Source: Streptomyces sp. NK08204
GTDB taxonomy: Bacteria; Actinomycetota; Actinomycetes; Streptomycetales; Streptomycetaceae
Length of the DNA stretch: 64,000 bases
Direction: 5' to 3'
NCBI RefSeq assembly: GCF_020400585.1
Contig: NZ_JAINVF010000007.1
Coordinates: 62,001-126,000 of the forward strand
Part shown: positions 1 through 8,796 of the stretch, one piece after another
Layout of the letters: each line of letters begins with the position of its first letter
Position numbering within the stretch: position 1 is the first letter of the stretch
Program-made: the position numbers and the translations under genes
Notes under the pieces: model-generated
What the model was told of the DNA's origin: nothing
Seen by the model: only the letters and a program-made list of their open reading frames with translations
Databases searched by the model: none

Positions 1-10
1 CAGGGCCCTT

Positions 11-90
11 TCCCCTTCGCTTCCCTTCCGTTCCCTTCGCTTCCTTTCGCTTCCTTTCGCTTCCCTTCCCTTCCCCTTCCACTTTTCGGC
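11..90. repeat. pyrimidine-rich short tandem repeat
   Basis: About 80 bases are almost only C and T on the plus strand, built from imperfect copies of a 9-10 base unit like TTCCCTTCG or TTCCTTTCG. It lies just upstream of the phosphotransferase gene. It codes for nothing visible. A similar C/T-rich patch occurs near 16339-16392. Confidence 0.7.
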
Positions 91-110
91 ACGAGAACCC
101 GGAGCGGCCA

Positions 111-2378
111 GTGGACGCACCACCCGTCCCCCGTGGCACGGCCGGGGGACGCGCCGGTCGGGCAGCCGGGCGTCAGGGCGTGCTCCGGGCGTTCGTGGAG
201 CATGCCACCAGGACCGGGCAGGCGAGCCGGGGTTTCCACAACCAGAACTACGTCCTGCCGCTGACCGAGCCGGTGGCCCAGCTCCTCGGCCGCGATCCCG
301 GAACCGTCGTGACCGTGCGGGTGCGGCGCCGAGGCGCACTGCCTGTGGTGATCCGTACCTGGCAGAACGAGGCCGAGATCCTGCGCGCCGTCAGGGGGGT
401 CCTGCGCAACGTGCCCGAGTGTCTGGCCGAGGGGGACGGCTTCGCCGTCCACAGCTATGTGGAAGGCGTGCCGCTCTCCAGCGTCTGCGGCAACGGCAGA
501 CCGGTGGACGGCCTGCTGACCAGGGCGCTGGCCGGCCTGCTCGCCGAGAGCGCCCAGGTGCGCAGCAGCGCCGCGCTGCCGCCCCTGCCCGCCCTGTGGC
601 CCCGGAACTTCACCGACAGCCAGGGCTTCCTCCAGGCCCTGGCCCGCATGGCGGACGTACAGATCCGGCAGCCCAACTGGGCCTGCTTCGGCGGACTGTT
701 CACCGCTCTCGGTGTGCCGGAGGACGCCCTCGTCCGACTGGCCGAACGCGTCCCCACGATGTCCCGCCGGCCCTACAGCCTGCTCCACGCCGACCTGCAC
801 CGCGACAACCTGATCATGTCGTACGGCGGGGACCCGCCCCTGATCTGCGTCGACTGGGAGCTGGCCAGCTACGGCGACCCGCTGCACGACCTGGCCACCC
901 ACCTGGTCCGGATGCACTACCCGGACCACCAGTGGGACGAGGTCGTCGAGGCGTGGGTGTGCGCCATGCGCGAGGTCCGGCCGGAGGCCGTCAACGGCGT
1001 GGCGCGGGACCTGCGCCACTACGTCGCCTTCGAGCGGGCCCAGTCCGTGTATCCCGATGTGATGCGGGCGGCGCGGTCCCTGGAGGAGTCCTTCGACCGC
1101 ACGAGCCTGGACGAGGCGACCGCCTGGGTGTGCCGCGCCCTGGAGGCGGGGGCGGAGCCGTTGCGGCTGGCGCAGGTGCCGGGCGAGCGGGAGATCGGGC
1201 GGATCCTCCTGCGCTGGGCGTCCGCACGTCCGGGCGGGCCGGTGTGGCACGGCGGCGCGGGGCGGCGCGGCCCGGCCGGCCGGGCGATCGACTGGAAGCC
1301 GGACCGGCGTGTGCGGGAACACCCCGACTTCCCGCACACCGCCGTCCATGACGCCTTGGTCCTCGAGGGCGCGGCACCGGCCGACCGGGTGTTCAAGGGC
1401 ACCGCGCACCTCAACTCGGTGCTGTGGGTGCCCGGTACGCCCTTCCCGGTGGTGGTCCGCCGCAAGGTCGCGGGCGTCCGGCGCGAGCGCAGCTTCCTCA
1501 GCGAGCACGCCGTCCTCGGGGCGATCGAGCGGTCCGGAGTGCCGGTGGCCGCGCCCCGTGTGCTGGCGCTGGGCGAGAGCCACGCCAGGGACCTCGGCCA
1601 CACCTACTCCGGCGACCGCTTCGCCATTCACACCTACGAGGGCCCGCGCGACCCCGGCAGCAAGCCCGACCACCCCGTCAACGGCCTCCTCCCGCACGAG
1701 GCGGACGGCCTGGTCGACCAGTTGGCCGCGCTCACCGAGGTCGACTACATCCAGATCGACCCGGTCGCGGACCGGCTCGGCTTCTACGGCTGGCTCAGCG
1801 AGCAGCTGGTGGCCCTGGTGGCCGCGCTGCCGAAGGAGTCCCAGCAGCTGGCCCGTTTCCTCGGCCTGCCGGACACCGTCCGGCTGCGTGAGATCCTCGC
1901 CCGGCACCGGGTCGCCCACCGCACCCCCGCCCTGCTGCACGGCGACCTCAACCCCTGGAACCTGGTACGCCGGGACGACGGCCGGGCGCTGACCCTGATC
2001 GACTGGGAGATGGCCCTGGTCGGCGACCCGCTCTACGACCTGGTCCGGCACATGCACCTCACCCCGACCCGGCCGGAGATCCGGGACCGCATGTTCCGCC
2101 GCTGGGAGAGCCGACTGCCCGCGGAGTACACCCGGGAGTGGGCGCGGGACTGGCGGGTGTACCGCAGCATCGAGATCGTGCGGTCGGCGTACATCGACCT
2201 CGACCGCCTGGTCACCGGGGTGAGCCTGGACGCACCCAACGTGCGCCGGGCACTGGACTCGTACGCCATGACCCTCGCGGCGGCCACCGGCTCCCTGGGC
2301 CTGACGGCGCCGCGCCGGGCCAACCCCTACCTGGCCCGCGCGCTGGCCTGGCTGATCCGTTCGGGCGGCGCTGTGTAG
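111..2378 (+). CDS. tandem double aminoglycoside phosphotransferase-like protein
   Basis: A 755-residue protein with two complete APH/choline-kinase-like domains in one chain. The first has the catalytic loop HADLHRDN at residues 226-233 and the metal-binding DWE at 248. The second has HGDLNPWN from residue 610 and DWE at 631. Both Brenner-type loops look intact, so both halves could bind ATP. Members of this family phosphorylate small hydroxylated or amino compounds in the cytoplasm, but the substrate cannot be read here. The start is GTG with GGAG about six bases upstream. Single-domain relatives are around 300 residues, so this is a fusion or internal duplication. The two halves are clearly diverged. 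No partner gene is adjacent, and resistance should not be assumed. Confidence 0.8.
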   Translation: MDAPPVPRGTAGGRAGRAAGRQGVLRAFVEHATRTGQASRGFHNQNYVLPLTEPVAQLLGRDPGTVVTVRVRRRGALPVVIRTWQNEAEILRAVRGVLRNVPECLAEGDGFAVHSYVEGVPLSSVCGNGRPVDGLLTRALAGLLAESAQVRSSAALPPLPALWPRNFTDSQGFLQALARMADVQIRQPNWACFGGLFTALGVPEDALVRLAERVPTMSRRPYSLLHADLHRDNLIMSYGGDPPLICVDWELASYGDPLHDLATHLVRMHYPDHQWDEVVEAWVCAMREVRPEAVNGVARDLRHYVAFERAQSVYPDVMRAARSLEESFDRTSLDEATAWVCRALEAGAEPLRLAQVPGEREIGRILLRWASARPGGPVWHGGAGRRGPAGRAIDWKPDRRVREHPDFPHTAVHDALVLEGAAPADRVFKGTAHLNSVLWVPGTPFPVVVRRKVAGVRRERSFLSEHAVLGAIERSGVPVAAPRVLALGESHARDLGHTYSGDRFAIHTYEGPRDPGSKPDHPVNGLLPHEADGLVDQLAALTEVDYIQIDPVADRLGFYGWLSEQLVALVAALPKESQQLARFLGLPDTVRLREILARHRVAHRTPALLHGDLNPWNLVRRDDGRALTLIDWEMALVGDPLYDLVRHMHLTPTRPEIRDRMFRRWESRLPAEYTREWARDWRVYRSIEIVRSAYIDLDRLVTGVSLDAPNVRRALDSYAMTLAAATGSLGLTAPRRANPYLARALAWLIRSGGAV

Positions 2379-2598
2379 GCCGCCCCGCGGACGTGCATGC
2401 CGGTGGCGTTGAAGTCGACGCTCCCGCCCAGCCCGGTCCGGGAGAGCGGCACCGCGACATCGCCGGCCACGGGTCCATGATCTGCCGGCCCTGCCGGTCC
2501 GTTCCCGGGGCGACGTCGTGCGCTGTCCTGTCCCAGATAACTATGGGCGGGTGGGGCTCTGACCTGTGGTGCTTACGGTTGAGTGGGACGAACGAGTG

Positions 2599-3453
2599 TC
2601 AGCGCGCTGCGAGGTTTGCGAGCAGCTTGGCGGCGGGCTCCGGGTGGACGAGCCAGTGCAGGTGACTCCCCCCGAGTGTCTGGACGTCGAAGGGGTTGTC
2701 GGGTGTGAGCGCGTCGGCTTCGCGAATCATGCGGTCCTGCACGGCGAGCGGAAGGCTGGCATCGTCGGCCAGGCGCACATACGTCTTGGGAATCCGGCCC
2801 CAGGTCGTGGCCTGTGCCCGGTCGGCGGACGTACCGACGTCGAGGTTTTCATCGGGCTGGAAGGTGTTCAGGAAGGTCCGGAACTCGTCATCGGTGAGGT
2901 CGGCGGCGAGCGCCCGCTTGAACGCGGCGAGCGCTGCCGGGTCGGCGGTGCGGAAGTTGGTCCGGAGCAGACCGAGTTCGACGGGGTTCCCGACGAGTGC
3001 GGCAGCGAAGGCTCCCGCGTCGACGCCCGCCATCTCCGGCTGGGCGTAGTAGTCGCTCACGTCCAGATCGACGGGGCACCAGGCGGAGACGTAAGCGATC
3101 CGGTCGATCAGCTCGGGCCGGGCGTTGGCGACGGCGGTGGTCGTGATGCCGCCCCGGCTGTGGGCGACGAGAATGGTGGGCCCGTTCTGCTTGGCCCGTT
3201 CGAGGACTTCGATCACGCGGGCGGCGTTGTCGGCGAGCGTGACGCCCTTGATGCCCCCTGGTTCTGCGGCGAGTGCGTCGAGATCCTGAGGAGCCTGGTA
3301 GGCCGAGGGGAGGGTCGCCTCGAATCCGTGCCCCGGAAGGTCGACCGCGGCCGAGCGGTGCCCGAGTAAGGCGAGCTCGGCCTGCAGCGGTGCGAACGAG
3401 AACGAATTCGCGAAGGCCCCATGGACAAGAACGAATGTCGGCAGATTCTGCAT
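2599..3453 (-). CDS. alpha/beta hydrolase (esterase-like)
   Basis: A 284-residue cytoplasmic alpha/beta-hydrolase. It begins with the oxyanion-hole motif LVHGAFA, has the nucleophile elbow AHSRGG (Ser about residue 99) and ends with HLHWLVHPEP, whose His would complete the triad. There is no signal peptide. The pattern resembles the plant salicylate-esterase/hydroxynitrile-lyase-like branch that is common in bacteria, but the substrate is unknown. It is monocistronic and divergent from the XRE regulator gene, with about 375 bases between them. The start is ATG. Confidence 0.85.
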   Translation of the reverse strand: MQNLPTFVLVHGAFANSFSFAPLQAELALLGHRSAAVDLPGHGFEATLPSAYQAPQDLDALAAEPGGIKGVTLADNAARVIEVLERAKQNGPTILVAHSRGGITTTAVANARPELIDRIAYVSAWCPVDLDVSDYYAQPEMAGVDAGAFAAALVGNPVELGLLRTNFRTADPAALAAFKRALAADLTDDEFRTFLNTFQPDENLDVGTSADRAQATTWGRIPKTYVRLADDASLPLAVQDRMIREADALTPDNPFDVQTLGGSHLHWLVHPEPAAKLLANLAAR

Positions 3454-3828
3454 GCCTCAGCCTCCAACAGAACGATCTTCGGGGCAAGATCGAGAGGTCG
3501 GCGATGGCCTGCGTGACAAGGAGGAGGTCGTCCTGATGGCCGCCTGTCTCCATGCGGCAGACGCAGACAGGCCGATCAGCGTGATGTGCTCGGGGAGTCC
3601 GGCTGCGATCAGCCAGGGTGCCGCTCTGTCCGGTCCTTCTGTCGGCCCTTTGACCCGGACCAGGCCGTGGAGGGGCTCGGCGCGATGGGTGAGCTGGTAG
3701 TGGCGGTGAGCGAGGCCGGACCAGAGCCGACCAGTGGCGTCCGCTCGCACGGCCGTGCCGGACACGCCCGACACACTTTTGCAAGCGGGTGCTTGCAATT
3801 GTTAGCGGAGTTGTAGCAAGGTGGAGTC
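3454..3828. other. divergent intergenic region
   Basis: This gap separates the hydrolase gene from the XRE regulator gene. Its right end carries the palindrome described at 3779-3798. The remaining 300 bases show open frames on both strands but no credible protein and no clear hairpin. Confidence 0.5.
3779..3798. promoter_or_regulatory. palindromic operator upstream of XRE gene
   Basis: The sequence TTGCAAGC-GGGT-GCTTGCAA is a perfect 8-base inverted repeat ending 30 bases before the XRE start codon. The following bases, GCTTGCAATTGTTAGC, contain a second overlapping dyad centred on CAATTG. The position suggests autoregulation by the adjacent HTH protein; that is inference. Confidence 0.55.
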
Positions 3829-4263
3829 ATGGCATCGCTCAACGTCGGCAATCTCGGTGACTACCTGCGCGAACAGCGGCGCAATGCCCAACTGTCGCTC
3901 AGGCAGCTCGCCGACGCCGCCGGGGTGTCCAATCCCTACCTGAGCCAGATCGAGCGCGGGTTGCGCAAGCCCAGCGCGGAGGTGCTGCAGCAGGTCGCCA
4001 AGGCCCTGCGCATCTCCGCCGAGACGCTGTACGTCCGCGCAGGCATCCTCGACTCCGAACGGGACCGGGACGAGGTGGAGACCCGGGCGGTCATCCTCGC
4101 CGATCCCACGCTCAACGAGCGGCAGAAGCAGGTGCTGCTGCAGATCTACGAGTCCTTCCGGAAAGAGAACGGATTCGGGACCGGCGAGCCCGCGGCGGAC
4201 GAGGACGGCGGCGGCGAGGGCGGCGAGGACAGTGATGCCGGTCCGCGGCGGACGACCGGATAG
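3829..4263 (+). CDS. XRE-family helix-turn-helix regulator
   Basis: A 144-residue DNA-binding protein. Residues about 9-70 form a Cro/C1-type HTH with the typical LRQLADAAGVSNPYLSQIERG recognition region split across helices 2 and 3. The C-terminus is Gly/Asp/Glu-rich and probably disordered. AAGGTGG precedes the ATG. The gene heads a group with an HBHA-like protein gene 78 bases downstream and a DUF2516 gene, the same order as mycobacterial Rv0474-Rv0475-Rv0476. It probably controls this group and itself through the palindrome at 3779-3798. Confidence 0.85.
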   Translation: MASLNVGNLGDYLREQRRNAQLSLRQLADAAGVSNPYLSQIERGLRKPSAEVLQQVAKALRISAETLYVRAGILDSERDRDEVETRAVILADPTLNERQKQVLLQIYESFRKENGFGTGEPAADEDGGGEGGEDSDAGPRRTTG

Positions 4264-4341
4264 AGCCGGACCAGGGCTCCGGTCGCCGCACCGCGGACCA
4301 CACCAACCTCAGCCGAACGCGAATCCGGGAGGACCATCACC

Positions 4342-4911
4342 ATGGCCATCAGCGACGATCTGCGCAAGACCCTTAGCGACCCGACCCCGCTCTACTTCGC
4401 CGCCGGCACCGCCGACCTCGCCTTCCAGCAGGCCAAGAAGGTGCCCGTCCTGGTCGAGCAGCTGCGCACCGAGGCCCCGGCCCGGATCGAGGCCGTGCGC
4501 AACGCCGATCCGAAGGCCGTGCAGCAGAAGGCCGCCGCTCGCGCCAAGGAGGCGCAGGAGACCCTGCACACCAAGGTGAACCAGTTCATCGGCACGCTCG
4601 ACGTCGACCTGAAGAAGCTCGGTGAGACCGCCCAGGACCTCGCGCTGCGCGGTGTCGGCGTGGCCGCCGAGTACGCCGTCAAGGCCCGCGAGACCTACGA
4701 GAAGGTCGCCGAGCACGGCGAGCAGGCCGTCCGGAACTGGCGCGGCGAGGCCGCCGAGGGGATCGAGGACCTCGCGGTCGCCGTCGAGGGCAAGCCCGAG
4801 CCGGCCGGGGCCAAGGAGGAGCCCGCCGAGGACAAGAAGCCGGTGGCGAAGAAGGCCCCGGCCCCGCGCAAGGCCACCACCGCGAAGAAGGTGATTCCGC
4901 CGGAGCAGTGA
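4342..4911 (+). CDS. heparin-binding hemagglutinin-like coiled-coil protein
   Basis: A 189-residue hydrophilic protein with no signal peptide. Residues about 20-150 are rich in Ala, Glu, Lys and Arg and predicted helical or coiled-coil. The tail from about residue 155 is Lys/Pro/Ala-rich with KKPVAKKAPAP and KKV blocks. This matches the architecture of mycobacterial HBHA, whose Lys-rich tail binds glycosaminoglycans and which also lies beside an XRE gene and a small membrane-protein gene. The role in a soil organism is probably surface adhesion or lipid binding. ATG with GGGAGGACC upstream. Confidence 0.7.
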   Translation: MAISDDLRKTLSDPTPLYFAAGTADLAFQQAKKVPVLVEQLRTEAPARIEAVRNADPKAVQQKAAARAKEAQETLHTKVNQFIGTLDVDLKKLGETAQDLALRGVGVAAEYAVKARETYEKVAEHGEQAVRNWRGEAAEGIEDLAVAVEGKPEPAGAKEEPAEDKKPVAKKAPAPRKATTAKKVIPPEQ

Positions 4912-4924
4912 CCGGCGAGCCGCC

Positions 4925-4957
4925 ACGGGCCGGGCACCTCTGGGGTGTCCGGCCCGT
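4925..4957. terminator. intrinsic terminator after HBHA-like gene
   Basis: A 14-base stem, ACGGGCCGGGCACC pairing with GGTGTCCGGCCCGT (one G-T pair), has a five-base loop. It starts 13 bases past the HBHA-like stop codon and ends before the DUF2516 start, so the membrane-protein gene may have its own promoter. Confidence 0.7.
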
Positions 4958-5007
4958 TCTATGGGTACCGTGGCCGTATTGACGAGCCGACTCGGGTGGT
5001 GGTCGTT

Positions 5008-5340
5008 GTGCTGATGCAGGGGTTCCAGGGGTTCATGTGGCTGCTCTACCTCGCCATGCTGGCGATGGCGGTGGTCGCCTTCGTGATGGCCGCACTGTTC
5101 CGTGAGGATGCGTACCGCGCGGCCGACAAGCAGAACAAGGGCTTCTGGTTGATCATCCTCGGCATCGCGGTCGCGGTGAACCTCCTGGTGCCGATGCTCT
5201 TCCTGCAGATCGCGGGGCTCGTCGCGTCGATCGTCTTCTTCGTGGACGCACGCCCGGCCCTCCAGCAGGTGTCGGGCCGCCGCCGGGGCCGTGGCTCCAG
5301 CAGCGACGGCCCGTACGGCCCCTACAACGGCAGGCGCTGA
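5008..5340 (+). CDS. DUF2516 family membrane protein
   Basis: About 110 residues with three hydrophobic segments: WLLYLAMLAMAVVAFVMAAL, a segment near FWLIILGIAVAVNLLVPMLF, and LQIAGLVASIVFFV. A polar RRGRG-rich tail follows. It is an integral membrane protein of unknown function. The open frame runs back to GTG 4945, but that part lies over the preceding hairpin; I favour GTG 5008 or ATG 5014, where the conserved MQGF start lies. It is the third member of the conserved XRE-HBHA-membrane trio. Confidence 0.75.
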   Translation: MLMQGFQGFMWLLYLAMLAMAVVAFVMAALFREDAYRAADKQNKGFWLIILGIAVAVNLLVPMLFLQIAGLVASIVFFVDARPALQQVSGRRRGRGSSSDGPYGPYNGRR

Positions 5341-5352
5341 ACCGGCGCAGCG

Positions 5353-6654
5353 CTACGGCAGGCGGTCCAGCAGGACCACCGCCACGTCGTCCGTCAGCTC
5401 GCCGCCGTTGAGGCGGCGCACCTCGCGCACGGCTGCCCGCAGCAGCTCTTCGCCGTGCAGCCCCTCGGCCAGCTGGCGGCGGATCATCTCCACCATGCCT
5501 TCCTGGCCCAGGCGCTCCCCGCCCGAGCCGACCCGGCCCTCGATCAGGCCGTCGGTGTAGAGCATCAGGCTCCACTCGCCGCCCAGCTCCACCTCCATCC
5601 GGGGCCAGCGGGCGCCGGGCAGCAGGCCGAGGGCGGGGCCGTTCCTGTCGTACGGCAGCAGCCGGGCGGGGTGGCCGGGGCGGGCGACCAGCGGGGCCGG
5701 GTGGCCGGCCAGACACAGGCCCGCGCGGCGGCCGTCCGGGGCGATGTCCACCGTGCACAGCGTCGCGAAGATCTCCTCGTCCCCGCGCTCGTGCTCCAGC
5801 ACCTGCTGGAGGGTGCCCAGCAGCTCGTCCCCGCACAACCCGGCCAGGGTCAGCGCCCGCCACGCGATGCGCAGCTCCACGCCGAGCGCGGCCTCGTCCG
5901 GGCCGTGGCCGCACACGTCCCCGATCATCACGTGCACGGTCCCGTCGGGGGTGCGCACGCAGTCGTAGAAGTCACCGCCGAGCAGGGCGCGCGAGCGTCC
6001 GGGGCGGTAGCGGGCGGCGAAGCGCAGCGAGGAGCCGTCCAGCAGGGGCGTGGGCAGCAGGCCCCGCTCCAGCCGGCGGTTCTCCTGCGCGCGCAGCCGG
6101 CCCTCGGCGAGCTTCCGCTCGGCCGTGTCGGAACGTTTCCGCTCGACCGCGTACAGGATGGCCCGGCTCAGCAGCCGGCCGTCCAGCTCGTCCCGGAAGA
6201 GATAGTCCTGGGCGCCGACGCGCACGGCCTCGGTGCCGCGCTCGGCGTCGCCGGAGGCGGTCAGCGCGAGCACGGCGTGCCGGGGCGCGAGCTCGAGCAC
6301 GTGCTTGAGCACGGCCAGCTCGTCGTCCTCGGTGCTGCCTCCGGGCGCCGGAAGGGCGAGGTCCAGCAGGATGCAGTGGACGTCGTCGGTGAGCAGCCGC
6401 TCGGCCTCGGTGAGGTTGCGGGCGGTGCGCACGCGGACGGGCTTGCCACAGGAGTCCAGCAGTTCCGGCACGATCGGCGAGCCGGCCGGATCGTCCTCGA
6501 TCAGCAGCAGGGTGAGCGTGGCGCCGTTCGCGCCGGTGGGCGTGGCGGTGCGGTGAGCCTCGTCCTTGAGGGGGCCGCCGGTTGCGGAGGCGGTCTGCGC
6601 CTGACCACTCTCCACGGCCGGGATCGCTCTCTGCCGCGGTACGGGTACGGGCAT
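5353..6654 (-). CDS. response-regulator/SpoIIE-type PP2C phosphatase
   Basis: A 433-residue two-part signalling protein. Residues about 40-165 form a receiver domain (LLLIEDDPAG with the acidic pocket, LLDLALP with the phospho-acceptor Asp). After a short helical linker (ERKLAEGRLRAQENRRLERGLLP) comes a PP2C/SpoIIE phosphatase domain with GGDFYDC, GDVCGHGPDEA and LTDDVAVVLL carrying the metal-binding Asp residues. Such proteins usually dephosphorylate anti-anti-sigma factors. The ATG at 6654 has GGAGGGAAGGA upstream. The frame extends 91 codons further upstream, but that part is low-complexity and crosses the RBS. It is monocistronic and convergent with the DUF2516 gene. Confidence 0.85.
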   Translation of the reverse strand: MPVPVPRQRAIPAVESGQAQTASATGGPLKDEAHRTATPTGANGATLTLLLIEDDPAGSPIVPELLDSCGKPVRVRTARNLTEAERLLTDDVHCILLDLALPAPGGSTEDDELAVLKHVLELAPRHAVLALTASGDAERGTEAVRVGAQDYLFRDELDGRLLSRAILYAVERKRSDTAERKLAEGRLRAQENRRLERGLLPTPLLDGSSLRFAARYRPGRSRALLGGDFYDCVRTPDGTVHVMIGDVCGHGPDEAALGVELRIAWRALTLAGLCGDELLGTLQQVLEHERGDEEIFATLCTVDIAPDGRRAGLCLAGHPAPLVARPGHPARLLPYDRNGPALGLLPGARWPRMEVELGGEWSLMLYTDGLIEGRVGSGGERLGQEGMVEMIRRQLAEGLHGEELLRAAVREVRRLNGGELTDDVAVVLLDRLP

Positions 6655-6987
6655 TGTCCTGTAATTCCTTCCCTCCCCCCGAGGGCACGGCGGGGCGAGG
6701 GACCTCGACCCACCGACCGGTGACCATAGCGGTAGTGCCCACCCGGACGGAATGGTGTGAGTCCCGCCGCTCGCTCGCGGGACGCTGTCATATGCCGCTT
6801 TTCGTACCGGAGTTGCGCGGGCTGTGGGGACCGCGGGGATGACGAAGCTCACGTACCGTCCGGGTTTGTGCGGGCGCCGGGCGTGCGATGCGTCACATGG
6901 TGCAGGTTTTGAGGAGAAACGACGCACGTCACCTGCGGTGCGGGTGGCGGGGCACGGCCAGTGGAGACGTGGACCACATGACCTGGC
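6655..6987. other. intergenic region between NlpC/P60 and phosphatase genes
   Basis: Both flanking genes read leftward, so this holds the phosphatase promoter and the end of the NlpC/P60 unit. I see no coding sequence and no strong hairpin. Confidence 0.4.
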
Positions 6988-8085
6988 TCACGCGTCCGGT
7001 CGTACGACACCCAGGATCGGCATCGAGCCGGCGCCTGCGACCGTCACCGTCCGCCCCGGCCGCGGGGCGTGGATGATCGCGCCGTCGCCGACGTACATCG
7101 CGACATGACTGGCGTCGTCGAAGTAGATGATGAGGTCACCGGGCCGCATGTCCTTGATGCCGACGTGCTTGAGCTGTTTCCACTGCTCCTGGGAGGTGCG
7201 CGGGATGGGGTGGCCGGCCTTCGCCCAGGCCTGGGAGGTCAGGCCCGAGCAGTCGTACGACTTGGGGCCCTCGGCACCCCAGACGTACGGCTTGCCGAGC
7301 TGGGCGGTGGCGAACTCGACCGCTTTCCTGCCCGGCGTGGACGCCTTGCTCTTGATGTCCTTGAGGATGCCGGTGTCCAGCCAGGCGGTCTGCGCCTTGA
7401 GGGCGGCCTGCGCCTCCAGCTTGGCGAGCCGCTCCCTCTGCTTCTTCTCCAGCCTGGACTCGAGCTTCTCGGCGGCGGCGATCTGCTGTCTGATCTTCTT
7501 CTTGGCGGCGGCCTTCGCCTTGCGGCCGGCCTCCAGTTTCCGCCACTGCGCGGAGGCGTCGGCCGCGTACTGCCGCAAGTCCTTCTGCGTGCGGGTCATT
7601 TCGCTGATCAGGTTCCTGGTGGCCCGCTGGCCGTTGAGCACCGATCCGGCCCCGTCCAGGACCTGACCGGGATCGTCGCTGAGCAGGAACTGGGCCGTGG
7701 GCGGGAGGCCGCCGCTTCGGTACTGGGCGCGGGCCGCCGCGCCCGCCTGGTCCTTGAGCCGGTCCAGCTTCTGCTGTCCCTCGACGATCTTCTTGGCCAG
7801 CTCGACGATCTGGGCGGACTGCTTCTCCGCCTTCTCCTCGGCCGCGTTGTAGGCGTCGGTGGCCACGGCCGCATCGTGGTACAGCGTGTCGAGCTTCTCG
7901 CGGACCTGCTCAAGCTCCTTGTCGGCCGGGCGAGTCGGGGCGGCCGGGGAGGGGCTCGCGCTCGTTGTGGGTGTGGGTGCCGCCACGTTGGCGAAGGCTG
8001 TGCCGGGTGCCGCCAGCGCGGTCACCGTCACCGCACAGACCACGGTCATGGCGGCCGTGAGCAGGCCCCGTCTGCCTGTCCCCAT
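6988..8085 (-). CDS. secreted NlpC/P60 (C40) cell-wall hydrolase
   Basis: A 365-residue exported peptidoglycan hydrolase. Residues 1-33 form a signal peptide ending AAPGTAFA. A Thr/Ser/Pro linker follows, then a long coiled coil (about 55-240) with heptad-like Lys/Glu/Ala content, then the NlpC/P60 domain. Catalytic Cys lies in SYDCSGLT and catalytic His in DASHVAMYVG; PGDLIIY is the usual strand. It would cut D-Glu-meso/LL-DAP bonds in stem peptides, like RipA-type hydrolases. ATG start, single gene. The upstream region was checked for the cyclic-di-AMP riboswitch that some Streptomyces hydrolases carry, and none was recognised. Confidence 0.88.
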   Translation of the reverse strand: MGTGRRGLLTAAMTVVCAVTVTALAAPGTAFANVAAPTPTTSASPSPAAPTRPADKELEQVREKLDTLYHDAAVATDAYNAAEEKAEKQSAQIVELAKKIVEGQQKLDRLKDQAGAAARAQYRSGGLPPTAQFLLSDDPGQVLDGAGSVLNGQRATRNLISEMTRTQKDLRQYAADASAQWRKLEAGRKAKAAAKKKIRQQIAAAEKLESRLEKKQRERLAKLEAQAALKAQTAWLDTGILKDIKSKASTPGRKAVEFATAQLGKPYVWGAEGPKSYDCSGLTSQAWAKAGHPIPRTSQEQWKQLKHVGIKDMRPGDLIIYFDDASHVAMYVGDGAIIHAPRPGRTVTVAGAGSMPILGVVRPDA

Positions 8086-8412
8086 AGCTGTCCCCCAGCT
8101 GATTTACCGTCAGTAACTTATGGTCGTCTGAGGGATCGTGCCACGGCCGCGCGCAAAACGACAGGGGCCATCCGTGGTGTGTGCGGTGATCTCCTCGTGG
8201 ATGTGATGAACGGCTCCGGGAGATCGTGACACCTTCGGGCGGTCGTTCCGCATCCGGCGCGCTGTCCGTCACGGTGAACCGTAACCGCCTGGAAGAGGGG
8301 GACATGACGGGCTGAAAGGTCCTTCAAAGGTTCTTCGTCGTCCGCGCCCCACGGTCGCCGGCCGGCCGGCCACGCGGCCCGCTCGGGGGGAGGGGGAGGG
8401 GCGGGAGCCCCG
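8086..8412. other. divergent intergenic region
   Basis: This lies between the NlpC/P60 gene (leftward) and a lipoprotein-like frame (rightward). No coding sequence is supported. No ydaO-type riboswitch core is visible on the leftward strand. Confidence 0.4.
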
Positions 8413-8796
8413 ATGAGGAGGAACCGGACACCGCTGACCGCTGCGGTGTCGGTGATGGCGTTCGTCCTGGCGGGCTGCGGTGGCGACGGCGACTCCACCT
8501 GCCGACGGTCGGCGGGGGCGGCGCGCTGCAAGAGAGGCGCGTGCGTGCGGGAGGAGGGGGTCGGCCTGCCCGGCCCCGACTCCGGAGGACAGGTGGACGT
8601 GTCCGGCCAGGGCCTGCGCGGCCTTGTCCCCTGCAAGGCCCGGCGTCCCGGCGCGGCAGTACGGCGCCGGCCGGGCGAGCCGGTTCCCGGCCGGGTCCGC
8701 GTCAGCCGGCGCGCGGCGCCAACGCCCCCCATGCCACGGTCACTTCGCCCTGCCGCCAGCGCGCCGCCGAGTCCGTCACCGGCCAGTCGGCCGTGA
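8413..8796 (+). pseudogene. lipoprotein-like frame, probably degenerate
   Basis: The first 28 residues are a convincing lipoprotein signal: MRRNRTPLTAAVSVMAF, then the lipobox LAGC, then GGDGDS. The ATG follows a G-rich stretch. Beyond that only PGPDSGGQVDVSGQGLRG-like text seems protein-like. The last 30 codons are Arg/Pro-rich and run 95 bases into the convergent methyltransferase gene. This suggests a lipoprotein gene that lost its original 3' end by frameshift or deletion. It may instead be a short genuine lipoprotein. Confidence 0.35.

Noticed and set aside
2390..2490. leftward text like VAVPLSRTGLGGSVDFNATG after the APH gene
   Set aside because: Looks mildly protein-like, but has no start, no RBS and no recognised family; it could be a decayed gene end but cannot be supported.
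5455..6723. 422-residue plus-strand frame opposite the SpoIIE phosphatase
   Set aside because: Low-complexity Ala/Gly/Gln/Val text with no motif; shadow of a high-GC gene.
8086..8300. possible ydaO (cyclic-di-AMP) riboswitch before the NlpC/P60 gene
   Set aside because: Some Streptomyces hydrolases have one, but the conserved core blocks are not present here.
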